NCBI GenBank assembly: GCA_963556145.1
Contig: OY744470.1
Coordinates: 4,092,001-4,156,000, forward strand
Source: Hygrocybe punicea
Taxonomy: Eukaryota; Basidiomycota; Agaricomycetes; Agaricales; Hygrophoraceae
Direction of reading: 5' to 3'
DNA: 64,000 bases
Shown: in pieces, positions 24,461 to 33,705 of the stretch
Layout: every line of letters starts with the position of its first letter
Position numbering within the stretch: the stretch's first letter is position 1
Translations under genes and position numbers: made by a program
The notes under the pieces: model-generated
Database searches by the model: none
What the model was told of the DNA's origin: nothing
Seen by the model: only the letters and a program-made list of their open reading frames with translations

Positions 24461-27400
24461 ACCCCTTTTGATCTTACCTGATAATACATACCATGGCCTC
24501 CTCTAAGGACCTCCCTACATATGTATAATGTATTTCCATAGAAACTAAATTTATTAAGAGTGTAATTGATTATTTAATTAATATCTAATTTATCTCTGTA
24601 ACATTACCAAGCAATCATGTCAGTTTGTTGATTATCATATGCAGAGTCTTGCACATGAGTTCCTCATGATGTCCTATGATAATTTCCCAAATCCAATGTA
24701 AGTCTTCCTTACTGCTGTGGTTCAGAACCTTCATCTCTGATATCATTCAGCCATACTGAGACACAGGACCCCCTTGCTCTTCAGCCTTCTGCCCCCTCTG
24801 CTTCACCTGCCCCCATTAACTGGAATGCAAGATTTCAGCATGGCTTTCAGGAACGACATGCCACATGAGTGAAGAGGCAAGCCAAGTCCAACACAAAAAA
24901 TCTTGGTCTTGAATTATTCTCTTACAACAAGAAGCATGACGAACATCATCATGAAGAAATCCAGCTACAATATGAGTTGAGGAAGGAGAAGAAGCTTCAA
25001 GCAGAGCATAGAATGGCTATAACCTCTGAAGAGGCTCACTTAGATTTTATTAGGGCATAGAGAAAGCTAAATAAGAAGTTGGAGGATAACAGAGAGGAGG
25101 CAGACTGGCACAGGAGACACTTGCATCAGTTATGTAAGAAGACAGCAAGGTGGACAAAGGAAGAGCTTGAGAATGACCTGAGAAAGATGGTTATGAAGGG
25201 ATTGAGGAAAGATATGTGGGAGTCACAGTGAACAGGATGGGGCCAACATGAGCTGGACAGGTTTAAACAGATGATGAAGGAAGGGCCCTTGCACAAGACC
25301 TGGATTCTGAAAATACATGCTTAAACCAAACCAGTCACTATTTTGGGCATTTTTAACAAGTTTGGAGAATTTGTTCATAAACATATATTGATGACACCAA
25401 AAGCACGTACCTCTGCTATGAGTAGCTACTGCCGAATAGGTACTATGGGTGTTTGTAGGCGAAGCAAACAAACATCAGTAGCACAAAAGACATTGAACTT
25501 TGCTAGGAATAGCCACTGTAGCATGGGTGTTACAGGTAGATGTTTCCTTCATTCATGCATCAGTAACATAAAATTTGTACTTTACAAACATAACCAAAAT
25601 GATATTTATCACTGAATAAATAAAGACAAAAATTGACAAAAATTGACAAAAAACCAGAAAATAAATTTAAAATAAATTTAAAAATAAAACCAAAGAAAAT
25701 GAAGTTAAAATAACTCACACTAGCAAATAAAAGTAAAATAAAGTAAAATAAAGTAAAAATAACTAACCTTATGACCAATAATGATAACATAAAATAAATA
25801 AAATAAAGTAACATAGAATAAAACAGAATAAAATAAAATAAAATAAAACTATTGCGAAGTACAGGTACCAACTAGTAAAGCATTAGTACAGAACATGTAA
25901 AACACTGAGATAAGAGAATGTATCATGACTGAATCATGGCAGTGAACTCAATTTTTATAAAACAAAGTAGTAGGAGTACTGGTTACTTTAAAAATCTTTT
26001 GGCCAGCTAGAGAACATTAAATGGTGCTTAATAGGACAATCCCTATTAAATCTAGCAGTGGCATGATCCTGCTTACTCTACTAAAATTAAGTGCTCAAAA
26101 GAGAACTAACTCTTTACAATCTGCTGATAACATCTAGACTCAGTGAGATAAATGATTTCTACTGACACAGCTTACATTTCTGAAAACTCTTTATGAAAGC
26201 TTTATATATACAAATGTATCATGTGAAGAAAATTTTCTTACTTTCAATCAAGATCAGCCAAATTAAAACTGAAACCATCTAAATTAGAGTTTAGAACACC
26301 TATTGAATGCAGTCACTTGCTTTCAAACTTCTGAAAGTAATCCAGTGACTCAGCTACAAGCTATGGCCTATTGACTAACCAAAAACTAACCTCCACCTTA
26401 ATAAAAAATATATATATATATCCCTGAATCTAAAAGAAAGCTAACATCCAAAAGCTAACACCTAAAAAGTTAAAAGCTAACACCTAAAAAGCTAATAGCT
26501 AACACCTACAAGCTGAAATTTCAGATCAAAAAATCTAGGATTTACAACGTACATCCCAGTTTACAAATAGCTAATAATAAAACAAACTACTTCATGACTC
26601 TGCTATGGATCAATCAAATCCTTACCTAAATCGAGTTTGATTGCTTGCCAATTGGCCTTTCTCATACCTTGAATGAATGGTAAATAGCAGTGTTGCAAAT
26701 ATTTTCACTTGTACTCTTCACATTCTCTGAAAGCAAAAATGTGATTTAATACACCACCACACACATTGAAAACACCTTTTTAGAACACTTGCTAAAAGCA
26801 AGGAATAATTGACTAAACAGATATATCTGAAATTAGTCCCCTACAAAAATAATTCTGAATCATATAACTCATTGTGAATCAACAAATTGGTCAAATAGAA
26901 AGTATACTGATAACGCTATCTGATGCACCATAATGACCCCTTTGTGATTTCTTAATCCTCACTAAAAGCAGGGAACAAAGAGAAAACAATATCACAGTCT
27001 ATTGAAAACACAAGTAATAAAATAAAATAAAATATAAGCAACAAATGTACCAAGCAATAAAGCGAACTAATAAACTATTACACACATCTTAAAACACCTA
27101 TTTGTGATGCCCAAACACTCATTGAACAAAGGATAAAACAAAAACATACAATATCACAACTTCACAAGTCTATTCAAAATACAAGTAATAAAGTACAAGC
27201 AACAAATGAAAGCAGACTAATAGATAATCACATACATCCTAAATTACTCCTTTGTAATGTTGAAACAATCATTGAAAGCAGAGAACAAAGGTTGACACAG
27301 ATACATTTGAATTTATACTCTTATGACTGAAACCCCTCTCAAACTTTGCAAATCAAAGAAAGGCAAAATTGAGCCGTCAAAAAATATAACTCCTGGGTAC

Positions 27401-27672
27401 AATTAACCTTGGAATCCATCAGAATAATAGCCTCAATATTCATGGCAACAGGCTATGTTTAATTACACTCCTTCTATCAACAATGCTCCTATGCAGTACA
27501 TGTGCTAGCATAACCAAAGTGAAAAATAAGAGCTATGGCAACATGCTCCATGATCCCTAGATGTCTTAGAAACAATAAGCATAGCTCTCAAAAAATTCAT
27601 ACACCTTCACAACAAGGACTGTGTTAGTGGATATCAGAGAATTACCATAGAATACCTCTAAGAACAGTACCA
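24461..27672. other. AT-rich transposon debris
   Basis: The stretch has no intact gene. Around 24750-25230 a decayed, charged coiled-coil frame (KKHDEHHHEEIQLQYELRK) suggests a transposon-protein remnant that I cannot name. At 25620-25850 there are A-rich (AAAAT)n and (AAAGT)n runs. The rest is about 70% AT without visible structure. Confidence 0.4.
26439..26515. repeat. Short tandem repeat, AAGCTAACACCTAA-type
   Basis: Five imperfect units of 13-20 bases (AAAGCTAACACCTAAAAAG and variants) follow each other. It is a simple minisatellite. Confidence 0.7.
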
Positions 27673-27770
27673 AAAATGCGAACTTCTAGGACTATAGTAA
27701 CCATCCAATACAAACAGAACAACCCAGACAAAGCGGCAGTGATAGCAACAAAGTAGAAGTGATAGCAACA
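27673..27770. repeat. Flank repeat, left copy
   Basis: CAAAAATGCGAA, then AGAACAACCCAGACAAAG and GGCAGTGATAG, match 33757-33850 on the other side of the LTR element in the same orientation. The retrotransposon thus sits between two older direct repeats. Confidence 0.55.
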
Positions 27771-27782
27771 ATATCTAATTAC

Positions 27783-28338
27783 TGTTAGAGGCGTGCAACT
27801 CCGGAAGGATCGGAGTTCTTCGGAGGAGCGGAGACGTCAACTCTTGAAGTAGGTTCACTACTTCCTTAAGTCGTATTGAGAAGACGTGGACGGAGCGGAG
27901 TTAGTCCGGAGTTCCGGACTAAGTACTAAGATAACTAATGAGCTTAAGGGAAAGCCTTAAGTTTGAGAGTGGGTAAGAAATAAGGAACTCAAGTTGATTT
28001 TCTGAATGGAGTTACAGGACATTGTAGTTCTAGTTTATATACTTGGTAGACTAATTGTCATGTCCTTGGAGACGTGAAGACAATATGAACTCCGGAAAGA
28101 GGACCGGAGTTCGGAAGAAAATAAAAGGGATAAAAGGTTGCTATGTACGGTGACAAGTAAACAAAGGGGAGGAAGAGAAAAGGAGGTCGGAGTAAACGGA
28201 GATGGGGAAGAATAGTAATTAACAAGAGAAGAACAATAACGTATGCGAGAAGATAAGATAAGATAAGATAAGATAAGTCGGCGGAAAAGTCCGGAGCGGA
28301 GTTCGTCGGAATCCGGCGGAGCTGCATGGGATATGACA
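27783..28338 (-). repeat. LTR (3' LTR in element sense)
   Basis: 556 bases, nearly identical to 33145-33700. In sense orientation it follows the polypurine tract. Confidence 0.95.
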
Positions 28339-28341
28339 GTA

Positions 28342-28351
28342 TCTCCCCCTT
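28342..28351 (-). promoter_or_regulatory. Polypurine tract (AAGGGGGAGA in sense)
   Basis: The purine run ends three bases before the 3' LTR, where plus-strand DNA synthesis would be primed. Confidence 0.75.
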
Positions 28352-28423
28352 AGCGTCGAACCCTTGAGACGCCTGTGGAACAAAGGGAGAACCGCAGCGG
28401 AGTTCAAAGCAGAGGGCCTACGG

Positions 28424-28430
28424 TATAAAA
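28424..28430 (+). promoter_or_regulatory. TATA box of the antisense gene
   Basis: TATAAAA lies 37 bases before the ATG at 28461, inside the element but outside the LTR. It suggests that the antisense gene has its own promoter. Confidence 0.55.
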
Positions 28431-28460
28431 CAAACTCCTGGCCAGGAGACAACCCAAAAA

Positions 28461-29315
28461 ATGTCGTCCTCGCAATTATCGTCCTCGCAAGAGATAGCCG
28501 CGCGCATCAAGGAGATGGAGCGCGAATTCGCCGAAATGAGGGCGAAAGAGGAGGCAGAAGAACGGAGAAAAGCGGAGGACGAGAGGAAGAAGGCGGAAGA
28601 GGAGAGGAGACAGAAGATCCAGGCGGAGGCGATGAAAAGGGTGGAGGAGGAAATGAAGAAGAAAACGGCAGCGGAGGAGGAGAAAAAGAAAGTGGAGGCG
28701 GCGGAGGAGGGGCCCTCAAGTGCGGAGAAGGGGAAGAGAAAAAGAGACGGGTAAGCAAAGGCACATAAATGAAAGACCGGAGTTGACTACAGAAGCAGGG
28801 CCGTACAATGCAAGGCGTGCGCGGAACGCCGGGAAAACTGCGTGTGGCCCGCGTCCGGAAAGGCGCGGAGTTGCGATGCATGCAAGAAGAGAAAAGCGCG
28901 ATGCGAGGTAGATGGTGAAGAGGGTGGAGTGAAGAAGAAAAAGAAAAAGGAGGAAAAGGAGGAATCCAGATCGGAGTACCGCGGAGTGGAGCCCGCGGTA
29001 AAGAAACCGCTGACGAGGACGGAGCAGCTTCTTCACAAGCTGCTCCGGGCGACAGAAGAAAACACGGCGATGTTGGGACGGGTCGCGGAGGCATGCGAGG
29101 GGGTATGGGACACCGTGGAGGATCTCCGCGAACATGCGGCTCAATGGGCCGACCATCTGAGGAACTTAGAGTTCCTCAGAGATAATTCATACGAGCTCCG
29201 GAAGTACACTCCGGAGTCCGAGGACATCGCGCCGGAGGAGACGGAAACGGAGTGGGAAGAGGGGGATTTTTTGGGGAAAGGAGGAAACCTTGAAATTAGT
29301 CCGCGAAAATCGTAA
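28461..29315 (+). CDS. Antisense element-borne coiled-coil/Zn2Cys6-type protein, about 270 aa
   Basis: Exon 1 (28461-28750) and exon 2 (28793-29315) join in phase across a 42-base intron with donor GTAAGC and acceptor CTACAG. Residues about 10-85 are a Glu/Lys/Arg-rich coiled coil. A Cys cluster follows with spacing CX2CX6CX10CX2CX6C, which fits the fungal Zn2Cys6 DNA-binding consensus, and its second half (CDACKKRKARC) looks like a classical cluster. A basic Lys run, a helical region (TEQLLHKLLRATEENTAML) and an acidic tail come next. It is transcribed opposite to gag-pol and its stop is about 10 bases from the integrase stop. It may regulate or protect the element; the function is inferred. 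No stop or frameshift is seen. Confidence 0.65.
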
Positions 29316-29325
29316 ATAGACAGAA

Positions 29326-30621
29326 TTAATAGGACGGGCCCGGTTTCGAAGGATAAGCGGAGTGAAAGTCCGAAACAAGCTCAGTAGCATGTCCAAGTTC
29401 GGAGGCCAAGATCCAAGAAGTTTCTTCGTCAGTGCCTTCGTAGCCCTCCCAACGTACAAGGTACAGTAGCTTGCAAGCACAACGGCGGTTGTCGATCTTG
29501 GAATCGAGTATTTCGGAGATCTCAAACTCCGGTTCTCCGTCGACAACGATCGGAGGAGGCAGAGGTTGGACACGGTTAGGAATGGTATTCGGAGTCGCCG
29601 GTTCGAGCTGAGAGACATGATAGACCGGGTGAACAGAGCGGAGAGCCTCCGGAAGACGGAGGGTATATGAGTGAGTACCGGCCTTAGCAATAACTTCAAA
29701 AGGCCCCAAGTTCTTCTCAGAAAGTTTCTTGGAGGGTCTAGTAGTCCGGAAATGCTCAGCTTTGACGTAGACGGAATCCGAAACCTTGAAGTTCGGAGGC
29801 GGAGCGCGCTTCAAGTCCGCGTAGTGTTGATAACGTTGTTGTGCCTCAGAGATGGTTTGTCGAAGTTGTTGATGTAACTCATCGAGGTCCACAGCGAATT
29901 TTCGTGCGTGGGCGGAGGAGAGGTCGCGCTCCGGGTGAACGGAAAGGTTAGGGTGGTAACCTTTATTGGCAAAGAAAGGAGAAACTCCGGTAGTGGTGTT
30001 TGGAGCGTTGTTGTAAGCAAATTCCGCAAGAGGAAGGAGGGACGACCAATTATCTTGCTGATAATTGCAATAAACACGGAGATATTGCTCAAGGGTTTGA
30101 TTGACGCGTTCCGTTTGGCCATCGCCTTCAGGATGATAACCGGAGGTAAAGTGGAGTTTCATGTCGAGGGCCTTTCCGAGAGACCGGAAAAAATGGGAAA
30201 CAAATTCCGTGCCTCTATCGGAGGTGACGTGACTAGGAACTCCGTGCTTAGAAAAAACGTGAATAAGGAAAAGATGTGCGAGTTGGGGGGAAGTAATCGT
30301 ATCGTAAGTTGGAATAAAGATCCCTTGCTTGGAAAGACGGTCAACCACAACTAGGATGGCCGTAAATCCTTCGGAGTCCGGAAGTTGTTCGATGAAATCC
30401 ATGGAAATTGAATTCCATGGTTTCTCCGGAATAGGGAGCTGCTTAAGCAATCCGTAAGGACGATGCCGAGGGGTTTTGGATCTCGCGCAGGTTGTGCAAG
30501 ACTTGCAGTAATCACGGACAAAAGTCCGGAGTCTGGGCCAGGTGTATTCCCGCCGGATGATTTCGAGAGTCTTATTTTGCCCGAAGTGTCCTGCAGTAGG
30601 ATGATCATGTTTGGAACGCAA
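29326..30621 (-). CDS. Integrase with C-terminal chromodomain (pol 3' part)
   Basis: This frame is 431 residues from its first usable start. It carries the HHCC zinc site (HPTAGH ... CKSCTTC) and the DDE core: SMDFIEQLPDS, TSDRGTEF and HPEGDGQTERVNQ with the Glu. A GPY/F-like segment (NLGPFEVIAKAG) and a chromodomain (EFEISEILDSKIDNR ... YLVRWEGY) follow. Chromodomains steer insertion to heterochromatin marks such as H3K9me. The frame is continuous with the upstream pol frame except for one TGA at about 30703-30705, so it was originally part of one polyprotein. All catalytic residues are retained. Confidence 0.9.
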   Translation of the reverse strand: MRSKHDHPTAGHFGQNKTLEIIRREYTWPRLRTFVRDYCKSCTTCARSKTPRHRPYGLLKQLPIPEKPWNSISMDFIEQLPDSEGFTAILVVVDRLSKQGIFIPTYDTITSPQLAHLFLIHVFSKHGVPSHVTSDRGTEFVSHFFRSLGKALDMKLHFTSGYHPEGDGQTERVNQTLEQYLRVYCNYQQDNWSSLLPLAEFAYNNAPNTTTGVSPFFANKGYHPNLSVHPERDLSSAHARKFAVDLDELHQQLRQTISEAQQRYQHYADLKRAPPPNFKVSDSVYVKAEHFRTTRPSKKLSEKNLGPFEVIAKAGTHSYTLRLPEALRSVHPVYHVSQLEPATPNTIPNRVQPLPPPIVVDGEPEFEISEILDSKIDNRRCACKLLYLVRWEGYEGTDEETSWILASELGHATELVSDFHSAYPSKPGPSY

Positions 30622-30702
30622 AATCCGGAGTCGTAGGTCATTGACATCGGGGACATAGATACGATTATCGAGGCGTAGAAAACCTAAATCGTCGATAGAC
30701 CA

Positions 30703-31929
30703 TCAAGGATCTGGGCCGGAGGTGGTACGGGAAACATGTCCGGAGGCAATAGGATCAACCTGTAGTCCGGAGATGATATCGGAGTGAAGGGAATCGACGT
30801 CTATGGTGAATCCGGCACCAAGGACTACATCTTCGAGGGAAGTCGCTCGGAGGGACGAAGCCAATTGTTCCGGCCCAAAAACAGGGCGGAAATTGTGAGG
30901 ATTGGCTTTGGCGTAGTCGCTATCTCCCCCTTTAGCGTAGACATCCCAGCATCGAGTAAGGGTATCGGGCTTAGTGCCAAGCTTGCCTGGGCGAAAGCGG
31001 ATAACAAAGTTGAAGCGGGAAAGGAACTCCGACCAGCGGGCTTGACGGCGGGTAAGCAAGCAGACGGTGGAGAAGTACTCCAAATTTTTGTGATCGGTGA
31101 TAACGTCGACCGGAGTAGCAGTACCTTCCAAATAATGCCGCCAGGCAGTGAAAGCGTCGAAGATGGCAAGGAGTTCCTTGTCATGGGTATCGTAGTTCAA
31201 CTCCGAGTCCGAAAGGGTACGAGACCGGAAAGCAACCGGATGAATGTCACCGTCAGGATGGCGTACGGAGAGAATGGAAGCAACGGCGTAATCGGAAGCA
31301 TCAGTCTCCACCAGAGTGTCAAACTCGGGTGACCAATGGGAAAGGATTGGGGCGGAAATGAAAGCGGATGGTGAAGAAGGTTCAGGCGGAGTAGACGGAG
31401 AGGACGGAGGGGACGGAGGTCGTACTGGAGGGTCCGGAAGTGGTGCCTCGCTAGGCACCGGAGTCGACAACGGAGGCGCGGAATCAGAAGAACGGAATTT
31501 AACGCTATGCTCGACCCAGTCAATCAACGGATTGTATTCGGCGAGCCAGCTATATCCAAGAACTGCGGAAACAGACGGATCCAACGGAGTGACCAAAAAT
31601 TCTAAGATTAGAATTTCACCAGTAGAAAAACGGACAGAGATAGATACACATTTGTCGATGATTCCACCGGAGGAACCATCAAACAAGCGGAGGCGTTTCG
31701 GAGCAGTAGGAAAAATAGGAAGATTGTGAAGGGAACAAAATTCCGGGTCAATGAAACAATGCGTCGATCCACAATCCACAAGGGTAACGATAAGCGTAGT
31801 AGAATGATAAAGAGAAATCGTCAAGGAATCGTTAGAAAGAGCGGACGCGTTGAGTTTTACTTCCGGTAGCGCACAGTCAGGTTCAACGCAGCCTACATCC
31901 TGTGCCGGAGTATGCAGACTGCTCTCTAT
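30703..31929 (-). CDS. Protease-RNase H part of pol, RT deleted
   Basis: The frame opens at 31929, overlapping the end of gag in -1 phase. It gives a protease (TLVDCGSTHCFIDPEF ... VLGYSWLAEYNP), a Pro/Ser-rich linker, and then immediately the RNase H connection (SAPILSHW, VETDASDYAVASIL, DVITDHKNLEYF). About 400 residues with the RT fingers/palm, including the YxDD box, are absent at about 31340, and the frame is preserved across the gap. It ends at a TGA before the integrase. An element with this structure cannot reverse-transcribe itself. Confidence 0.85.
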   Translation of the reverse strand: MESSLHTPAQDVGCVEPDCALPEVKLNASALSNDSLTISLYHSTTLIVTLVDCGSTHCFIDPEFCSLHNLPIFPTAPKRLRLFDGSSGGIIDKCVSISVRFSTGEILILEFLVTPLDPSVSAVLGYSWLAEYNPLIDWVEHSVKFRSSDSAPPLSTPVPSEAPLPDPPVRPPSPPSSPSTPPEPSSPSAFISAPILSHWSPEFDTLVETDASDYAVASILSVRHPDGDIHPVAFRSRTLSDSELNYDTHDKELLAIFDAFTAWRHYLEGTATPVDVITDHKNLEYFSTVCLLTRRQARWSEFLSRFNFVIRFRPGKLGTKPDTLTRCWDVYAKGGDSDYAKANPHNFRPVFGPEQLASSLRATSLEDVVLGAGFTIDVDSLHSDIISGLQVDPIASGHVSRTTSGPDP

Positions 31930-33104
31930 TTTTCCGGCTCCTCTAGAGAATCGGAACTAGAGACCGGAGGTGCGGAGGAAGTGGAGGCGGCGCGGGCGGC
32001 AACGCGAGTGGACGAATATTTGGCCTTGGTGCAATCCTTGGCCATGTGTCTGGCTCCTCCGCATATAATGCAGAGTTTATTGTCGATGCGGCGTTGACGT
32101 TCCGCGGGCTTGAGTTTACCATCCTTGCCTAGCTTATCGGCGTAGACAGGAGGGGTTTTCGGAGTGGTGGAGGAGGTACTACCGGAGTTGGTAGTTTTGG
32201 CAGGGGACTTCTTCTCGGAAGCTTTTTCGGTCGAAGACTTGGCCTCGGAAATAGAGGCTTTAGCAGAAGAGGATCCTGAAGCGCGGGAAATCTCCGATTT
32301 CCGTTCCCAATACCGGGCGTCAAGGAGTTGAGCCTTATCCTTCAGTTCGTAGAGGTTCTTTGGTTTCTCGGATTGGGCAAGTTGATCTTTGAGGCGATCC
32401 GGAAGTCCTCGGTAAAAAGAATGCCGTAAGGCACCAATGTCCCAGCCAGTCTGCGTAGCGAGACGATTGAAGTTAACGATATACTTCGCAATTCGTTGGT
32501 TATCCTTCATTACAAGGTTTTCCAACTCGCTCTCGGCGCTACCTTTAGGGTCCAGAGGTCCGAAATTATTCTGCAACTCCGTGCAGAAATCTCCGTAATC
32601 GGACATGAAGTCTGGCGGATAGGTATCGATATCCGGGTTCTCCAAAAGGTAAGGCTCGAACCATGCAAGTGCGATCCCCTTGAGGTAGGAGAGGGCGAAG
32701 TTGACTTTGGCGCCGTCCGTTTGGAAAGCGGTTGGTCGATCATTGAAGTTCAGTTGACACTGAACCAGGAAAGGGCGGAGTTTTGTCGGATCGGAGGCGT
32801 CAAACGTGTCCGGTTCTCGGACTTTGGTGCGTTGCTTGTCGTCTCCTTTGTTTCGGAGAGTAGTGGCTAGAAGAGCGATGGCCTCAGCAAGGTTGGTATC
32901 ATCGCGATTAGGATTGCCCGGTCCGAGAGGATTGTTCTCTTCGAAGACTGGGCGCGGAAACGGTTCGTGTCTCGGAGTGTGAGTTTCTTCTAACGGAGAG
33001 ACCGGGGTTATCGTTGGGCGTTGGGATGAGGTGTTTGCCGGTCGTGTAAGTCGATAACGTGTGGGGGTTCTTCGTTGGGAGAAGCCTTGGAAAGACATGA
33101 TCAA
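31926..33104 (-). CDS. Gag with zinc knuckle, 392 aa
   Basis: A Ty3/gypsy Gag. It has a disordered N terminus, a capsid-like region (FLVQCQLNFNDRP, LKGIALAWFEPYL, FCTELQNNFGP), a Ser/Lys linker and one knuckle, CIICGGARHMAKDC (CX2CX4HX4C). It forms the cytoplasmic particle and binds the RNA. Intact. The stop TAG directly follows a GGAAAAA run where ribosomes may slip -1 into pol. Confidence 0.9.
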   Translation of the reverse strand: MIMSFQGFSQRRTPTRYRLTRPANTSSQRPTITPVSPLEETHTPRHEPFPRPVFEENNPLGPGNPNRDDTNLAEAIALLATTLRNKGDDKQRTKVREPDTFDASDPTKLRPFLVQCQLNFNDRPTAFQTDGAKVNFALSYLKGIALAWFEPYLLENPDIDTYPPDFMSDYGDFCTELQNNFGPLDPKGSAESELENLVMKDNQRIAKYIVNFNRLATQTGWDIGALRHSFYRGLPDRLKDQLAQSEKPKNLYELKDKAQLLDARYWERKSEISRASGSSSAKASISEAKSSTEKASEKKSPAKTTNSGSTSSTTPKTPPVYADKLGKDGKLKPAERQRRIDNKLCIICGGARHMAKDCTKAKYSSTRVAARAASTSSAPPVSSSDSLEEPEK

Positions 33105-33132
33105 ATGTAAAGGGAATACGACTCAAGAGTTG

Positions 33133-33142
33133 TTCAGAAAAT
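33133..33142 (-). promoter_or_regulatory. Self-complementary primer-binding site
   Basis: Two bases inside the 5' LTR, the plus-strand string TTCAGAAAAT is the exact reverse complement of ATTTTCTGAA at 33359-33368 in that LTR. No tRNA-like PBS is seen. This matches Tf1/sushi self-priming. Confidence 0.6.
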
Positions 33143-33144
33143 AC

Positions 33145-33700
33145 TGTTAGAGGCGTGCAACTCCGGAAGGATCGGAGTTCTTCGGAGGAGCGGAGACGTC
33201 AACTCTTGAAGTAGGTTCACTACTTCCTTAAGTCGTATTGAGAAGACGTGGACGGAGCGGAGTTAGTCCGGAGTTCCGGACTAAGTACTAAGATAACTAA
33301 TGAGCTTAAGGGAAAGCCTTAAGTTTGAGAGTGGGTAAGAAATAAGGAACTCAAGTTGATTTTCTGAATGGAGTTACAGGACATTGTAGTTCTAGTTTAT
33401 ATACTTGGTAGACTAATTGTCATGTCCTTGGAGACGTGAAGACAATATGAACTCCGGAAAGAGGACCGGAGTTCGGAAGAAAATAAAAGGGATAAAAGGT
33501 TGCTATGTACGGTGACAAGTAAACAAAGGGGAGGAAGAGAAAAGGAGGTCGGAGTAAACGGAGATGGGGAAGAATAGTAATTAACAAGAGAAGAACAATA
33601 ACGTACGTGAGAAGATAAGATAAGATAAGATAAGATAAGTCGGCGGAAAAGTCCGGAGCGGAGTTCGTCGGAATCCGGCGGAGCTGCATGGGATATGACA
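33145..33700 (-). repeat. LTR (5' LTR in element sense)
   Basis: 556 bases. It carries a sense TATA box (TATATAAA, 33403-33396) about 30-35 bases before the presumed RNA start near 33369. Confidence 0.95.
33396..33403 (-). promoter_or_regulatory. LTR TATA box
   Basis: TATATAAA on the minus strand is spaced correctly for transcription to begin at the PBS-complementary string. Confidence 0.6.
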
Positions 33701-33705
33701 ATTAC

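Larger units (their letters stand above)
27783..33700 (-). mobile_element. Young Ty3/gypsy chromovirus lacking RT, with an antisense gene
   Basis: Two 556-base LTRs bound the element, with TSD ATTAC at 27778-27782 and 33701-33705. The LTRs begin TGTTAG and end GACA on the plus strand and differ at about two sites (GTATGCG versus GTACGTG near 28240/33602), so the insertion is recent. Sense is the minus strand: Gag, protease, RNase H, then integrase with chromodomain. The polymerase part of RT is missing. A plus-strand spliced gene fills the space between integrase and the downstream LTR. The sequence is unusually rich in CCGGA/TCCGG. Mobility would need RT from another copy. Confidence 0.92.

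Noticed and set aside
25560..25871. Phe/Tyr-rich 103-residue frame as a membrane protein
   Set aside because: Translation of an A-rich simple repeat on the opposite strand.
28507..29094. 195-residue Pro/Ser-rich minus-strand frame as an element protein
   Set aside because: It is the complement of the Glu/Lys-rich spliced gene; the plus strand has the splice sites, TATA box and Cys cluster.
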